Counted from the stretch's first letter, positions 17,409-27,794 are shown. The stretch: DNA of 64,000 nucleotides from Pseudomonas luteola NBRC 103146 (GCF_002091675.1 NZ_BDAE01000002.1:243481-307480); one strand, 5' to 3'. The notes: generated by a model from the letters alone, not told the origin. Made by a program: numbers and translations.

Positions 17409-18317
17409 ATGGATAGATTCGAGTCGCTGCGGCTGTTTACCCGTATCGTCGAGCTGGGCAGCTTCACGCAGGCAGCCAATGCCTTAGGTATCCCCCGTGC
17501 TACGGCAACCCACGCGGTTAAGGAGCTGGAGAAGCGGTTGGGAACGCGCCTGCTGGAACGTACAACCCGACAGGTCCGCACAACGCTCGATGGTCAGGCC
17601 TACTACGAGCGATGCTCTCGTATTCTGGCGGATCTGGAAGAGGCTGAATATTCCCTGAGTGCCATTGCGGCCAATCCGCGCGGCATGCTTCGCGTCGATC
17701 TGCACGGCAGTCATGCCACACGAATCATCCTTCCTCGAATCGCCGAATTCCGGCAGCGTTATCCAGACATTGAGTTATCCATCAGCAGCGGTGATCGGTT
17801 GGTGGATCTGGTGCGTGAAGGAATCGATTGTGTGGTACGGGCAGGGCATCCCAGGGACTCAACGCTGGTTGCAAAAAGGCTAGCGCTCATGCCTGAGGTG
17901 GTCTGTGCAAGCCCTGGCTACTTTGCCCGCTATGGCGTGCCAAAACATCCAGATGAGTTGACCCACCATCAGGCCGTCGGCTTCTTCGCCAGCAGCCACG
18001 ACATTCGTTACCCCTTTACCTTTCAGGTTGAGGGGCGGGTTATCGAGTGCGATCTTGGCGGTTGGATCTCCGTCAACGATGCCGAGTGCTATACCCGCGC
18101 AGCCCTGAGCGGTTGCGGTTTGATTCAGGTGCCTCGCTTTCGGGTGGAAAAATACTTGAAAGCGGGGCGGCTGAAAGCGGTTCTACAAGAGTTTGCTACG
18201 CCGGGCCTGCCGGTTTCATTGCTCTATCCCCAACACAGGCAGATATCGCCTCGAGTGAGAGTTTTTGTGGAGTGGCTGACTGACCTGTACCGCGACCGTT
18301 TTGACCCGATAACCTGA
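17409..18317 (+). CDS. LysR family transcriptional regulator
   Basis: 302 residues. The N-terminal winged helix-turn-helix is unmistakable (MDRFESLRLFTRIVELGSF, then NALGIPRATATHAVKELEKRLG, then LERTTRQVRTTLDG), followed by a substrate-binding effector domain (GMLRVDLHGSHATRI onward). I use the ATG at 17409; the frame is open upstream but that part is not LysR-like. It probably controls the divergent SDR gene. Confidence 0.9.
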   Translation: MDRFESLRLFTRIVELGSFTQAANALGIPRATATHAVKELEKRLGTRLLERTTRQVRTTLDGQAYYERCSRILADLEEAEYSLSAIAANPRGMLRVDLHGSHATRIILPRIAEFRQRYPDIELSISSGDRLVDLVREGIDCVVRAGHPRDSTLVAKRLALMPEVVCASPGYFARYGVPKHPDELTHHQAVGFFASSHDIRYPFTFQVEGRVIECDLGGWISVNDAECYTRAALSGCGLIQVPRFRVEKYLKAGRLKAVLQEFATPGLPVSLLYPQHRQISPRVRVFVEWLTDLYRDRFDPIT

Positions 18318-18331
18318 GCTGGCAGTTGGTT

Positions 18332-18835
18332 TTATTTGGCTGGATGGATTTCTTGCCAGAGGTGGACCTTGTTGACGAAGGCTTTGCCAATGGAGACCGC
18401 CATCGGCTCTACCCCGAACACCTCAAAACCGCAACGTTCATACAGGCGCAGTGCGGTGTGGTTGCCTTCCGTGACGGTAAGCTGTACCAGCCTGATGTCT
18501 TCGCGATGTCGGGCATGCTCCAGTACAGCTTGGATCAGATGAAAGCCGATGCCTTGACGGCCAAACCGCTGTGGAACGTACATGCCAAACAGAGTGGCCT
18601 TGTGCCTGATCTTTTCTCGAGATTCGAAGGAAAGTCCTGTTACACCCAGCAGCTGATCCTTGTCGAATGCGCCAAATACCGCATCGCTTTCCAGCCGGGA
18701 TCGCCACCAGTCCAACGGTAGCACCGCGCGCTCCGCCTCGCTGGAGGTAAAAGCTTCCGGATGCAAGGCATAAGCCTCAAGCATCAGGGTGCGGTAACTG
18801 ATTGCATGATCTGGACAAAGACGGTGGATAACCAT
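18332..18835 (-). CDS. GNAT family N-acetyltransferase
   Basis: 167 residues. The coenzyme A loop is RFGRQGIGFHLIQAVLEHAR (around 91-110), followed by VQLTVTEGNHTALRLYERCGFEVFG, a textbook GNAT C-terminal half with Asn and Tyr in place. The acceptor is unknown. Its stop lies 15 bases from the convergent LysR stop. Upstream is an AT-rich stretch shared with the broken chemoreceptor. Confidence 0.85.
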   Translation of the reverse strand: MVIHRLCPDHAISYRTLMLEAYALHPEAFTSSEAERAVLPLDWWRSRLESDAVFGAFDKDQLLGVTGLSFESREKIRHKATLFGMYVPQRFGRQGIGFHLIQAVLEHARHREDIRLVQLTVTEGNHTALRLYERCGFEVFGVEPMAVSIGKAFVNKVHLWQEIHPAK

Positions 18836-19072
18836 GATGAACGGTAATAAAAAGTAGTTTATTTAATTATAACCAGCTGCTTTTTTAAAGATCTTAACAA
18901 GGTTTTCACATAGTGCTTGGTAATAAGTATTTTATTGATCCTTCATATTGAAAATTTATTCATGGTCCCTGATTTTTAGCCGATAAGTTTGTTTGCCAGA
19001 ATTCTTTTTGCAGATTAAATATCTGCATCTTTATAGCCCTGCAGTTTGCCTTTTCAGGCAAAGGATGTGTGT

Positions 19073-20692
19073 ATGCTAAGACGCATGAGAATCGCACAAC
19101 GGACCGTATTATGTTTTGGTCTCATTATTATCCTGCTGTTTGGGCTTGGTGTCTTTTGCCTGCTCCAGATGGCGGAGATCAGAAAGTCCGGCGAGGTCAT
19201 TCAGAACGAATCGTTACCCAGTCTGGCTTTAGGCGATGAGCTTGGCATTGCACTTGCCCGTTTGCGTACCACAGCACTGCAACTCTATGTATACGACCTG
19301 CCGGAAGAGCAAACCAAATATAAGGAGCGATTTTCCAAAATAACGGCTAAGGTCGAGCGCGTCATGGCAGATTACAACAAGGATGCCGATGCGCCGGAAG
19401 AAGTTAATGCCATGAAGACGCTAGGCGACTCTTATCAGGTTTATAAAGAAGCCATATATAAAGTTATCTCCCTGATGGAGGCTAAAAAGCCGGAAGAGGC
19501 GTTGAAAGTTCTTCGCAGTGTTTCTTCCTACGCAGACGTTATCAATGCGCAGATTGAAGTTCTGGCAAACCATAACCAGAAAGAAGCGCAAGGTGCAGGT
19601 AATAATGCCAACAATGCCTACACTCAGGCACGCACCATTGCCATTACAGCCATTACTTTGGCTGTCTTGTTTGGTGCACTGCTTGCCTAGTTTTTTAGCC
19701 GTAGCATCATTTTACCAATTCGTTCGGCGGTCAGCGTGGCCCAACAGATTGCGCAAAACGATCTTACGGGGCGTATCGATACCCAAGGTGTAGATGAAGC
19801 AGCTCAACTGCTTCAGTCCTTGAACCTCATGCAGGAAAACCTGCGTACAACATTGGGCGAAATCGAGGGTTCTGCCAACCAGCTTGCAGCTGCTGCGGAG
19901 GAAATGAGCAACATTACCCAGGAAAGCAAGCGGGATATTCAACAGCAAAACAGTGAACTGGATCTTGCAGCAACGGCCGTAACCGAGATGAGTGCGGCAG
20001 TGGATGAGGTAGCCTCCAATGCGGTGGCCACTTCAGAAGAGTCCAAAGCGTCCACCCGTACCGCCGAGCAGGGTCAGGCTCAACTCAGCGAAACCATTGA
20101 GTCGATCCAGTCCATGGTGAGCAACGTGCTGGGAGCTTCTCAGCGAGCGGAAGCGTTGGCTGCGCAAACGCAAAACATCAGTAAGGTTCTCGATGTTATT
20201 CGTGCTGTGGCTGAGCAGACCAACCTGTTGGCGCTTAACGCAGCGATCGAAGCTGCACGAGCTGGAGATGCCGGACGGGGCTTTGCAGTGGTTGCCGATG
20301 AAGTGCGCGCCCTGGCCCACCGGACCGGTGAGTCGACTCGCGAAATCGAGAGCATGATCGGCCAGATTCAGGTCGGTACGCGCGAAACCGTGAGTGCACT
20401 GCAAAGCAGTGCCGAGCAGGCTGGGGAGACCATGGATAAGGCGAGCGCTGCTGAACAGGCTCTGCACAGCATTACCTGTGCGGTCATGGGTATTAACGAG
20501 CGTAACCTGGTTATCGCAACTGCCGCTGAAGAACAGGCGCAGGTTGCCCGCGAGGTGGATCGCAATCTGGTGCGCATCCGCGATTTGTCCCAGCAGACGG
20601 CCTCTGGCGCAGAGCAGACAGGCGTGGCCAGCCATGAATTGTCGCGTCTGGCAACGGACCTCAACGGAATGATCCGGCGGTTCGCTCTGTAA
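19073..20692 (+). pseudogene. Methyl-accepting chemotaxis protein interrupted by an in-frame TAG
   Basis: Codons 1-205 give a 4HB-type ligand-binding module: TM1 near 7-30, a helical periplasmic region, TM2 ending VLFGALLA. Then comes TAG (19688-19690), after which the same frame continues [20 protein letters not shown] (HAMP) and the full signalling domain with [20 protein letters not shown], to 20692. Restoring one sense codon would give a normal chemoreceptor of 539 residues. The TAG is one base from TGG (Trp), CAG or TAC/TAT, all plausible at the end of TM2. AAGGA lies seven bases before the ATG at 19073. As written, the ligand module and signalling module are separated, so the receptor should be non-functional unless the stop is read through or is a sequence error. 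Confidence 0.88.
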
Positions 20693-20734
20693 CTCAGTCG
20701 CCTATCGGCTGTAACTTCTTTTCGCGCAATAAAA

Positions 20735-20759
20735 AGCGGCTCACAGGAGCCGCTTTTTT
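20735..20759. terminator. Bidirectional Rho-independent terminator
   Basis: AGCGGCTC-ACAG-GAGCCGCT followed by six T on the plus strand and preceded by five A (T on the minus strand). It serves both the chemoreceptor and the convergent opgD gene. Confidence 0.9.
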
Positions 20760-20778
20760 CATGCACTATTCCTATAGA

Positions 20779-22398
20779 TCAAGGGTATCGACGGCGCTCA
20801 GGCGCTGGCGGGAAGTATTGATACAGCCATGTTTCGCTGAGCGTCCGGTCGTTGGTGCGGATGAACAGGCGCATGTCTACCGGGTCCACGCTATCGCTGG
20901 TCGGATACCAGTCAAAGATCACACGATACCCTTTGATGTCCGGTATCCACAGGACGTGGAAGTCCTTCAGCTCACCGCTCGATACCTTGACGACGGGCTC
21001 GATTCCGGTGCCTTGGGGAAGGGTCTCAAGACCGCCGCCCACGAAGTCCACCGCAAATCGACGTGCCCAGACGTCTGGGTAGTGCTCGCCCGGTGCCCAG
21101 CCTTCTACAAACCCGCCCATGCCAGAGCGCGTCGCATGGACCTGCGCCAGCGGTGTTCTAACCGGTGGCAGAGCGCTCCAGTAGAGCTTGTAACCATAGC
21201 GCAGCTCTTTGCCGGCCGTGACAGGTACCTTGGGATTCCAGCAGGCCACAATGTTATCCAGCGTCTCGCCAGTGGTCGGGATTTCCAGCAGATCTATGCT
21301 GCCTTCACCCCACTCCGTCGTCGGCTCAACCCACAGGCTTGGGCGGCGGCTGTACCAGTCCACCGTATCTTGATAGCTGGAAAACTCATGGTCGCTCTGC
21401 ACGAGACCAAAACCCTTGGGGTTTTTGTCTTCGAACGCATTGAACTGAAGCTTGGCGGGGTTATTCAGCGGACGGCACACCCACTCGCCATTACCGCGCC
21501 ACATGTAGAGGCGGTCGGAGTCGTGGATCTGCGGGTGGATGGTGTCGCACATGCGGCGCTCATGGGTGCCGCAGCTGAACATGCTCGTCATCGGCGCAAT
21601 ACCCAGCTGCTTGATTTCCTTGCGCGCATAGATATTAGCGTCGATTGCCATTACCACCTGCGTGGCGCGGCAGTCGATGTCGAAGCGATATGCACCGGTC
21701 GCGCTGGGCGAGTCGAGCAGGGCATAGACTACAAAGCGCGTGCTGTGCGGCTCGGGCGTCTCGAACCAGAACTTGGTGAAGTTCGGGAATTCCTCCACCG
21801 TATCCGAGAAGTTATTAATGGCAAGGCCACGGGCAGACAAGCCGTACTGCTTGGTATCGTCCACTGCACGGAAGTAGCTTGCCCCCAGGAACGAGACGAT
21901 ATCGTGCTGCGTCAGCTCGGGTGACTTGAACACCTTGAAGCCGGCGAAGCCCAGGTCACCCTTGAGTTGTGACTTATCGACGCCGCTGTTCTCGTACTTG
22001 AACATCTGAGGTCGGAAATGGATTTCCGTGGCCTGCTTTTTCTTGGGATCAACGCTATACATGCGGACCGGCTGTTTGAAGCCCATGCCAACATGGAAGA
22101 ACTGAACATCGAGCTGACCTTTCAGGTCATGCCAGAGCGACTCGTTGGCATCGTACTGAATGGCGTTGAACTGCTGTGGCGTCATTTTTGCCAGCGTGGG
22201 CGGCAACTGCTGAGACGTATCCACATAGGCACTGGCTGCCATCTGCTTGGCCTGATTTTTCAGCAGATCGAACTCGAACGGTTCTACATCCTGGCTGGAG
22301 GCGCCAGACAAGGATTGAGCGGCGAATACGGTCGTCGAAGGAAGACCGGTATACGCGGCAAAGGCCAGTGAAGCTTTCAGAAGATCTCTGCGGTGCAT
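20779..22398 (-). CDS. opgD: Osmoregulated periplasmic glucan biosynthesis protein OpgD
   Basis: 539 residues. The N-terminus [16 protein letters not shown] is a twin-arginine signal, typical of OpgD and not of OpgG. The MdoG domain follows ([68 protein letters not shown]). The periplasmic protein shapes the backbone of osmoregulated glucans. It stands alone with a strong terminator and no neighbouring opgG or opgH. Confidence 0.92.
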   Translation of the reverse strand: MHRRDLLKASLAFAAYTGLPSTTVFAAQSLSGASSQDVEPFEFDLLKNQAKQMAASAYVDTSQQLPPTLAKMTPQQFNAIQYDANESLWHDLKGQLDVQFFHVGMGFKQPVRMYSVDPKKKQATEIHFRPQMFKYENSGVDKSQLKGDLGFAGFKVFKSPELTQHDIVSFLGASYFRAVDDTKQYGLSARGLAINNFSDTVEEFPNFTKFWFETPEPHSTRFVVYALLDSPSATGAYRFDIDCRATQVVMAIDANIYARKEIKQLGIAPMTSMFSCGTHERRMCDTIHPQIHDSDRLYMWRGNGEWVCRPLNNPAKLQFNAFEDKNPKGFGLVQSDHEFSSYQDTVDWYSRRPSLWVEPTTEWGEGSIDLLEIPTTGETLDNIVACWNPKVPVTAGKELRYGYKLYWSALPPVRTPLAQVHATRSGMGGFVEGWAPGEHYPDVWARRFAVDFVGGGLETLPQGTGIEPVVKVSSGELKDFHVLWIPDIKGYRVIFDWYPTSDSVDPVDMRLFIRTNDRTLSETWLYQYFPPAPERRRYP

Positions 22399-22617
22399 AC
22401 ATGAACCTATGTGACTAAGGTGTCGTCAAGCGCTGTGGCAACGGGGCCGGCTCTGTCCGATAACAAAGACCTGTCTCGAATAATCCTCAACGCAGCGGCT
22501 GAGGGTAAGAGATGTTTGCGAAGGAGAACAGTTCGATTCTGTTTCGGAAACTGTAAAACACCGCACAAAGCTGTCGATTTGGGTCTGGAATGCCTTTTCA
22601 GGGTGTTTCCAAGGGTT

Positions 22618-22648
22618 GTCTCATCTGTCCCGCTGGGGCAGATGAGAC
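22618..22648. repeat. Long perfect inverted repeat between yhhQ and opgD
   Basis: GTCTCATCTG (22618-22627) and CAGATGAGAC (22639-22648) are exact complements around an 11-base GC-rich centre that can itself pair (CCCC/GGGA on the minus strand). It lies 21 bases past the yhhQ stop. No T run follows on either strand, so it may be a transcript-end stabiliser or weak terminator. Confidence 0.6.
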
Positions 22649-22668
22649 ATAGTCCGACACGAATCCTG

Positions 22669-23307
22669 TCAGGCGCGGCGCAGCAGCATGCGCTCGATGG
22701 CGCTCAGCAGCACCCCGTAGAGCGGCAGGAACAGGAGCAGGCTTACGCTGAGCTTGACGGTATAGTCGACCCAGGCAATCTCGACCCAATGTTCGGCCAT
22801 AAAAGGGTTGTCGCTGTGCCAGAAGGCAATGGAGAAAAAGGCGAAGGTATCAAGCAGATTGCCCAGTATCGTCGAGGCGGTAGGTGCTATCCACCATTGC
22901 TGCAGCTGACGCAGACGATCAAAGACATGGATATCTACCAGCTGGCCCAGCACATAGGCAAAAAAGCTTGCTAGCGAGATACGCAGTACAAAGGTATTGA
23001 ATTGTGCCAAGGCTTCCAGGCCGCGGAATGCGCCTTCCTGGAACAGCACGGAGAGAATGTACGAAACAACCAGCGCCGGTACCATGACCCGGGCAATGAC
23101 CTGGCGTGCCGGGCCTTTGCCGAGAATCCGCACCGTCAGGTCAGTGGCCAGGAAGATGAACGGAAAGCTGAATGCGCCCCAGGTTGTATGCCAGCCAAAC
23201 AGGTTGAGCGGCAGCTGGACGAGGTAGTTACTCGCGATGATGATCAGGATATGAAAGCCAATCAGGCCGGCCAGTGCCGAGCGCCTGACGGAAGAGGTCA
23301 GTTGCAT
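22669..23307 (-). CDS. yhhQ: Queuosine precursor (preQ0/preQ1) transporter, YhhQ/QPTR family
   Basis: 212 residues with about six membrane segments. The family phrases FHILIIIASNYLVQLP, AFSFPFIFLATDLTVRILG and the later QLVDIHVFDRLR match the VUT/YhhQ transporters, which import 7-cyano-7-deazaguanine or 7-aminomethyl-7-deazaguanine for tRNA queuosine synthesis. The assignment is strengthened by a preQ1-I riboswitch directly upstream, whose 3' end contains the ribosome binding site AAGGA six bases from the ATG. Confidence 0.92.
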   Translation of the reverse strand: MQLTSSVRRSALAGLIGFHILIIIASNYLVQLPLNLFGWHTTWGAFSFPFIFLATDLTVRILGKGPARQVIARVMVPALVVSYILSVLFQEGAFRGLEALAQFNTFVLRISLASFFAYVLGQLVDIHVFDRLRQLQQWWIAPTASTILGNLLDTFAFFSIAFWHSDNPFMAEHWVEIAWVDYTVKLSVSLLLFLPLYGVLLSAIERMLLRRA

Positions 23308-23313
23308 GATGCA

Positions 23314-23346
23314 TCCTTTTTAGTGGAATGGGGTGAGGGAACCCAT
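23314..23346 (-). promoter_or_regulatory. preQ1-I riboswitch controlling yhhQ
   Basis: Read on the minus strand: stem arm ATGGG, loop TTCCCTCA, then CCCCAT (a specificity C followed by the CCCAT arm), a short linker, and the A-rich tail CTAAAAAGGA. This is the compact H-type pseudoknot plan of class I preQ1 riboswitches, and the AAGGA at the tail is the ribosome binding site of yhhQ. Binding of preQ1 would pair part of the tail with the loop and hide that site, lowering translation of the importer. I matched it from memory of the class consensus and the gene context; no covariance search was possible. Confidence 0.82.
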
Positions 23347-23441
23347 GAAGTCGATCTGCTCTTGTGAGCAGGGCGCGCATTCTAAGCGCAGTGCCGGCTA
23401 AAACGTAGCGAAATTCATCGGGCGTTATTGACGCACCCAGG

Positions 23442-23468
23442 AAAAAGCCCACCAGGCGGTGGGCTTTT
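23442..23468 (-). terminator. Rho-independent terminator of the CHASE3-type chemoreceptor gene
   Basis: AAGCCCACC-GCCT-GGTGGGCTT on the minus strand followed by a T run, 14 bases after the chemoreceptor stop codon. Confidence 0.85.
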
Positions 23469-23481
23469 CAATACACAGCGC

Positions 23482-25113
23482 TTACAGGCGGAACTGCGCG
23501 ACCTGCTTGTCCAGCGATTGAGCCAGATGCTGAATGCTCGACGCATTGCGCGAGGCGCCTTCAATAGAATGGCTGTTTGTCTCAGCCATCTGCGCGATGC
23601 GTTCCACGTTGCGGGCTACATCCTGGCTGGCAGCAGACTGTTCACGCAGCGCCATGGAGATCTGGTCGACCACGGAAATGATGCGATCTGAGCCACTGCG
23701 AATCTCGTCGATAGCCTGGCTGGCCGAGTGAGCCAGTTCCACACCCTGGTTCACCTGAGTCACGCCCACGTTCATGCTGCTGACTGCATCCTGAGTGCTC
23801 GCCTGGATCTTCTTGATCATATCGGCGATTTCCTGGGTGGACTTGCCGGTGCGCTGCGCCAGCAGGCGAACTTCGTCTGCAACCACCGCAAAGCCGCGGC
23901 CCTGGTCACCCGCGCGGGCGGCCTCGATGGCTGCGTTCAGGGCCAACAGATTGGTCTGCTCGGCAATCTCGCTGATCACGTTCACGATAGAGGTGATCTG
24001 ATCGGCATGGCGGCCCAGCTCGGAAATCTGTTCAGCCGAGTTCTGCACCGTACCGGCGATCTGCGTCATGCTGTCCAAGGTTTGCTTGATGACATTGCCA
24101 CCCTCGACGGAGCGCTTGCCGGAATCAGTAGAAATACCATGGGCCTCGTTCGCGCTGGTCGAAACGTGACTGATGCTGACGGTAAGCTCTTCCACAGTAG
24201 CAGCCATGGAGGATGCCGAGCTCGATTGATCCCGTGCGGCCACTGCCAGATGTTCCGAAGTGTTGGAGATATCGTGAGCGGCTGTCAGAAGCTGCTCGGC
24301 ACCGCCCTTGATCTCGGAAATCATTTCTCGCAGGCGCTGCTGCATGGCGCTGAAGGCCTTGAGCAAACTGCCAATTTCGTCTTCCCCGGTGCTGCTGATC
24401 TGAGTGTCCAGGCGGCCAGCGGCAATGGCCTGGGCGACTTGGATGACATCATTCAGACGGCGCTTGATGGATGCGGACAGGCTGAAAGCAATGATCAGGG
24501 CCGCTACGGCAGCCAGAATTCCACCACCGATAAGCGTCCAGATAGCATTCTGCTCGGCTGACTGCATGGCTTCATTACGCACACCCAGCAGCTTGGATTC
24601 ATCGTTGCTGAAGTCAGCGATGATCTTGCGCATCTTGTCCATCTTGGCCTTGTCCTGACGGTCGATGATGCGTTGCACCATGTCCTCCATGGAGGAGGCA
24701 CCTTGTACGACTGCGCGGCGTAGCTGGATGGAACGCTCGATGTCTTCGCTCAGCCACTTCATTTGCGTGGCCTTGAGTTCATCCAGACGGCTTTGTTGGG
24801 TCGGGTTATCCGACGTCAGGTTTTTAAGCTTCGTCCAGGTTTGCTCAAACGCTGTTTTCCCTGCGTTGTAGGGTTCCAGAAAGTCGTCCTGACCGCTGAG
24901 GGCAAATCCACGCATACCCGTTTCGATGTTGGTCAGGCTAATCAACAGGTTGTTAGCTCCATCAATGGTCTGATAGGTATGAATGTTCCACTTGACCGAA
25001 TTATCGACCTCGGTAAAGCCGTGGCGGGCTACATACACCAGGATGCAGATGATCGCGATGATAAGCCCAAAGCCTGCACCAAGCTTTTTGGCAATACTTA
25101 AATTGGACAACAT
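23482..25113 (-). CDS. Methyl-accepting chemotaxis protein with CHASE3-type sensor
   Basis: 543 residues. TM1 (about 9-28) is followed by a helical periplasmic domain with [20 protein letters not shown], the CHASE3 signature, then TM2 ([18 protein letters not shown]), a HAMP domain ([18 protein letters not shown]) and the cytoplasmic signalling domain with hairpin tip [20 protein letters not shown]. The ligand is unknown. The ATG at 25113 has GGAG seven bases upstream; the ATG at 25152 would add an atypical proline-rich leader. It is intact, unlike the chemoreceptor at 19073-20692. Confidence 0.92.
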   Translation of the reverse strand: MLSNLSIAKKLGAGFGLIIAIICILVYVARHGFTEVDNSVKWNIHTYQTIDGANNLLISLTNIETGMRGFALSGQDDFLEPYNAGKTAFEQTWTKLKNLTSDNPTQQSRLDELKATQMKWLSEDIERSIQLRRAVVQGASSMEDMVQRIIDRQDKAKMDKMRKIIADFSNDESKLLGVRNEAMQSAEQNAIWTLIGGGILAAVAALIIAFSLSASIKRRLNDVIQVAQAIAAGRLDTQISSTGEDEIGSLLKAFSAMQQRLREMISEIKGGAEQLLTAAHDISNTSEHLAVAARDQSSSASSMAATVEELTVSISHVSTSANEAHGISTDSGKRSVEGGNVIKQTLDSMTQIAGTVQNSAEQISELGRHADQITSIVNVISEIAEQTNLLALNAAIEAARAGDQGRGFAVVADEVRLLAQRTGKSTQEIADMIKKIQASTQDAVSSMNVGVTQVNQGVELAHSASQAIDEIRSGSDRIISVVDQISMALREQSAASQDVARNVERIAQMAETNSHSIEGASRNASSIQHLAQSLDKQVAQFRL

Positions 25114-25287
25114 GGGACGTGCTCCGATAGGAGAAGGCAGTAAAGGTTTCACCTGCTCTGTATCGGTAAAAAAATGAAATATCTTTAGGCTGGACGCACC
25201 CTGCGGATAGCGATAAGACGGCGGCCGCTCTAGCGCGGCTATCTAAAGCGCTCCGTTGGTAAGAGGAGCGCTTTGAGCCTTGCGGCC

Positions 25288-26673
25288 TTATGAAAGGGGT
25301 ATTCCCAGCTGCTCTTCACAGCGCTTGAGCGAGCGCGCCTGGGTCTCGGCGTACAGGGCCAGCTCATCCAGTACCGACGCGCCCAGTGCCTGCTCGAAGC
25401 GGTCCTTACTGGACGCCTCGGCATACTGCGTCTGAGCCTGATCGCCCAGGTTAGACTGGAAAATACCGGCCGCGCTGACCGGCAGAAAGTCCTCATATAC
25501 CAGCGGTTCATAGTGGATATAACCTGACTGGATCAGGGCATCCAGATCTCTTGGCCCATCCTGGGTAACCGCATCGTCCTTGTCGGTGACGAAGTAACGA
25601 AAATAGGCCAGCCCCTGCTTTCTCAAGGATTCATAGCTGTCCGGCAGCTCGGCAAATATGTCGGTCAGTGCCTGCATGTATGCCTGAGCGTTGCTCTCGC
25701 TGGGAGCCTGGGTGCGGGCAATGTTCAGGAGCTTGTCGTACAGTGCGCGTCCCTTAGGCGTCAATGCGACACCGCGCTGCTCGATCTCGCCAAAGCGGGC
25801 TGTGTGACTGCCGGCAACGGCATTGCCTTGCTCATCGATGAAGGTCACCTTTTCCTGCAATGCCTTGAAGCTCGTCTGGCGAAGCAGAACAGGGCAGCGG
25901 CGGGGCGGCGGTCCTTCGATAACTGCCTTGGGCGTAATCCCCCGTGACGGCATGCCTTGCTGGATGGCATCAATATCCAAGGTCCGGGGCGTCAGGTGAT
26001 TAATGTGCGGCCCCTTGAACGCCACGATATCGGCAATCAGGCGATGCTGGTCGTGCAGTTGTTGATACACCTCGGCGCTGACTGTGGCCTCGCCGTGCCA
26101 ACGGAAGGTTTCCAAGGCTTCACGCACGAAGGCATCGGCATCGCTTGCGCTCAGCCCGCCTTCGGTCTCGCAGCGGGCGATCAATTCCAGCGCACGTGAT
26201 GTAAAGATAATGCGCTGCGCCAGAATCGCTGCGGCTTTCTGTTTGAGTGCTTCGTCCTCGATCAGCTCCAGACGGAGCAGAGAGGTAAACACGCGAAAGG
26301 GACTCTTTTGCAGCGAAGCCTCATGGACGGCACGAAACGCGGTGGAGTGCACCGGCACGCCTGCTTCGGAAAGATCGTAATAACCCACCGGATACATGCC
26401 CATGACTGCGAACAGGCGCCGCAGCGTAGCCAGCTCCTGCGCCGTACCTACACGGATCGCCCCATGGCGCTCCTGATCCAGCCGCTCGATTTCACCCGTC
26501 TGGCGCAGCTGCTCTGCCAAGGTCGGATTGTTTGCCAGCGTACGCTGATTGATATCGCTCACCAGCTCCAGCAATGTTCCATACAGGGGCACTTCGGCCT
26601 TGTACATGTCGGACATGGCTCGGGAGAACCGGGCGCGAATCTCATCGGGATCGACAAAAGCCTGCGTCGTCAT
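25288..26673 (-). CDS. hglS: 2-oxoadipate dioxygenase/decarboxylase HglS (DUF1338)
   Basis: 461 residues. The iron site known for Pseudomonas HglS is recognisable: His70 and Arg74 in ERHGAIR, His226 in HINHLTPR, and a glutamate in ARFGEIEQR (Glu296 here). The enzyme converts 2-oxoadipate to 2-hydroxyglutarate and CO2 in D-lysine breakdown. Other lysine-pathway genes are not adjacent, so the gene is used at a distance from its pathway partners. Confidence 0.88.
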   Translation of the reverse strand: MTTQAFVDPDEIRARFSRAMSDMYKAEVPLYGTLLELVSDINQRTLANNPTLAEQLRQTGEIERLDQERHGAIRVGTAQELATLRRLFAVMGMYPVGYYDLSEAGVPVHSTAFRAVHEASLQKSPFRVFTSLLRLELIEDEALKQKAAAILAQRIIFTSRALELIARCETEGGLSASDADAFVREALETFRWHGEATVSAEVYQQLHDQHRLIADIVAFKGPHINHLTPRTLDIDAIQQGMPSRGITPKAVIEGPPPRRCPVLLRQTSFKALQEKVTFIDEQGNAVAGSHTARFGEIEQRGVALTPKGRALYDKLLNIARTQAPSESNAQAYMQALTDIFAELPDSYESLRKQGLAYFRYFVTDKDDAVTQDGPRDLDALIQSGYIHYEPLVYEDFLPVSAAGIFQSNLGDQAQTQYAEASSKDRFEQALGASVLDELALYAETQARSLKRCEEQLGIPLS

Positions 26674-26795
26674 GGCATACCGCTCCTTAGATGGGCCGGA
26701 CTATAGAGGTATCAGTCCATTCTGCTGGCCGCTTTCCTGCCTTACAAATGACAAAAATTCACCCATTCATTCATAAAGGGAATCAGACAAGCCGC

Positions 26796-27794
26796 TCAGT
26801 CGTGCCGCTTCTCACTGTCCATGTGAGCCAATTGAGCGGCGGGATAGCGTTCTCCTGCCGCGGCGTTGGCGGGAATGGCCTGCTCGATTCTGGCCAGCTC
26901 CTCGGCGGTTAGCATGATATCCAGTGCACCCAGCGACTCATGCAAACGTTCACGGGTACGTGCGCCTACCAGCGGGACAATATCTTCACCGCGCGCCAGC
27001 ACCCAGGCGATTGCCATCTGTGCCGCGGTAACTCCTTTCTCTTGAGCAATGACCTTGAGCGTGTCGGCCAGCTTGAGGTTGGCGTCCAGATTGCTGCCCT
27101 GAAAACGCGGGCTGATGGTGCGAAAGTCCTGCTCACCTCCGCGGTCTTTTGACCAGTGACCGCTGATAAGGCCACGTGAGAGCACGCCATAGGCAGTGAT
27201 CCCGATGCCAAGTTCACGGCAGGTAGGCAGGATGTCCGCTTCGATTCCGCGTGAAATCAGTGAGTATTCGATTTGCAGATCAGCGATAGGGGTAACGGCC
27301 GCGGCCCGGCGGATCGTATCGGCCCCGACTTCGGAGAGACCGATATGGCGCACATAGCCTGCCTTGACCATTTCGGCGATGGCGCCCACGGTATCTTCGA
27401 TAGGAACGTCTGGATCGAGGCGGGCAATACGGTAGATATCCACATGATCCGTATTCAGGCGTTTGAGCGTTTACGCCAGGAAATTCCGGATAGCCTTGGG
27501 GCGACCGTCGTAACCCATCCAAGCCCCGTCTGGCCCTCGCAGGGCACCGAACTTTACGCTGATCGTTACTGCCTCCCGGCGATCCCTGAGCGCTTCGGCA
27601 ATCAACAGCTCGTTATGGCCCATGCCGTAGAAATCACCGGTGTCGAGCAGGTTGACGCCCGCTTCCAGCGCCGCGTGGATCGTGGCAATGCTTTCGGTAC
27701 GGTCCGCCGGACCGTACAGGTCCGACATGCCCATGCATCCTAGTCCGAGCGCTGATACCTGGGGGCCGGTCTTGCCGAGCGTGCGTGTAAGCAT
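26796..27794 (-). pseudogene. Aldo/keto reductase interrupted by an in-frame TAA
   Basis: The N-terminal 107 codons ([20 protein letters not shown], then [14 protein letters not shown] and VKFGALRG) end in TAA at 27471-27473. The same frame then reads [20 protein letters not shown] and continues through the usual barrel to [17 protein letters not shown], ending at 26796. Read through, it would be 332 residues, the normal family length. The stop replaces what is usually Tyr (NFLAYTLKRL-type), one base from TAC or TAT. As written the catalytic residues and most of the barrel are on separate pieces, so the enzyme should be inactive unless this is an error in the sequence. Confidence 0.88.

Noticed and set aside
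20761-21924. 387-codon open frame on the plus strand
   Set aside because: Antisense to opgD, which has a clear family match and Tat signal.
19073-27794. Stop-codon reassignment or programmed readthrough explaining both broken genes
   Set aside because: The two genes carry different stops (TAG and TAA), and both codons are used as ordinary terminators elsewhere in the window; recent mutation or sequence error is simpler.
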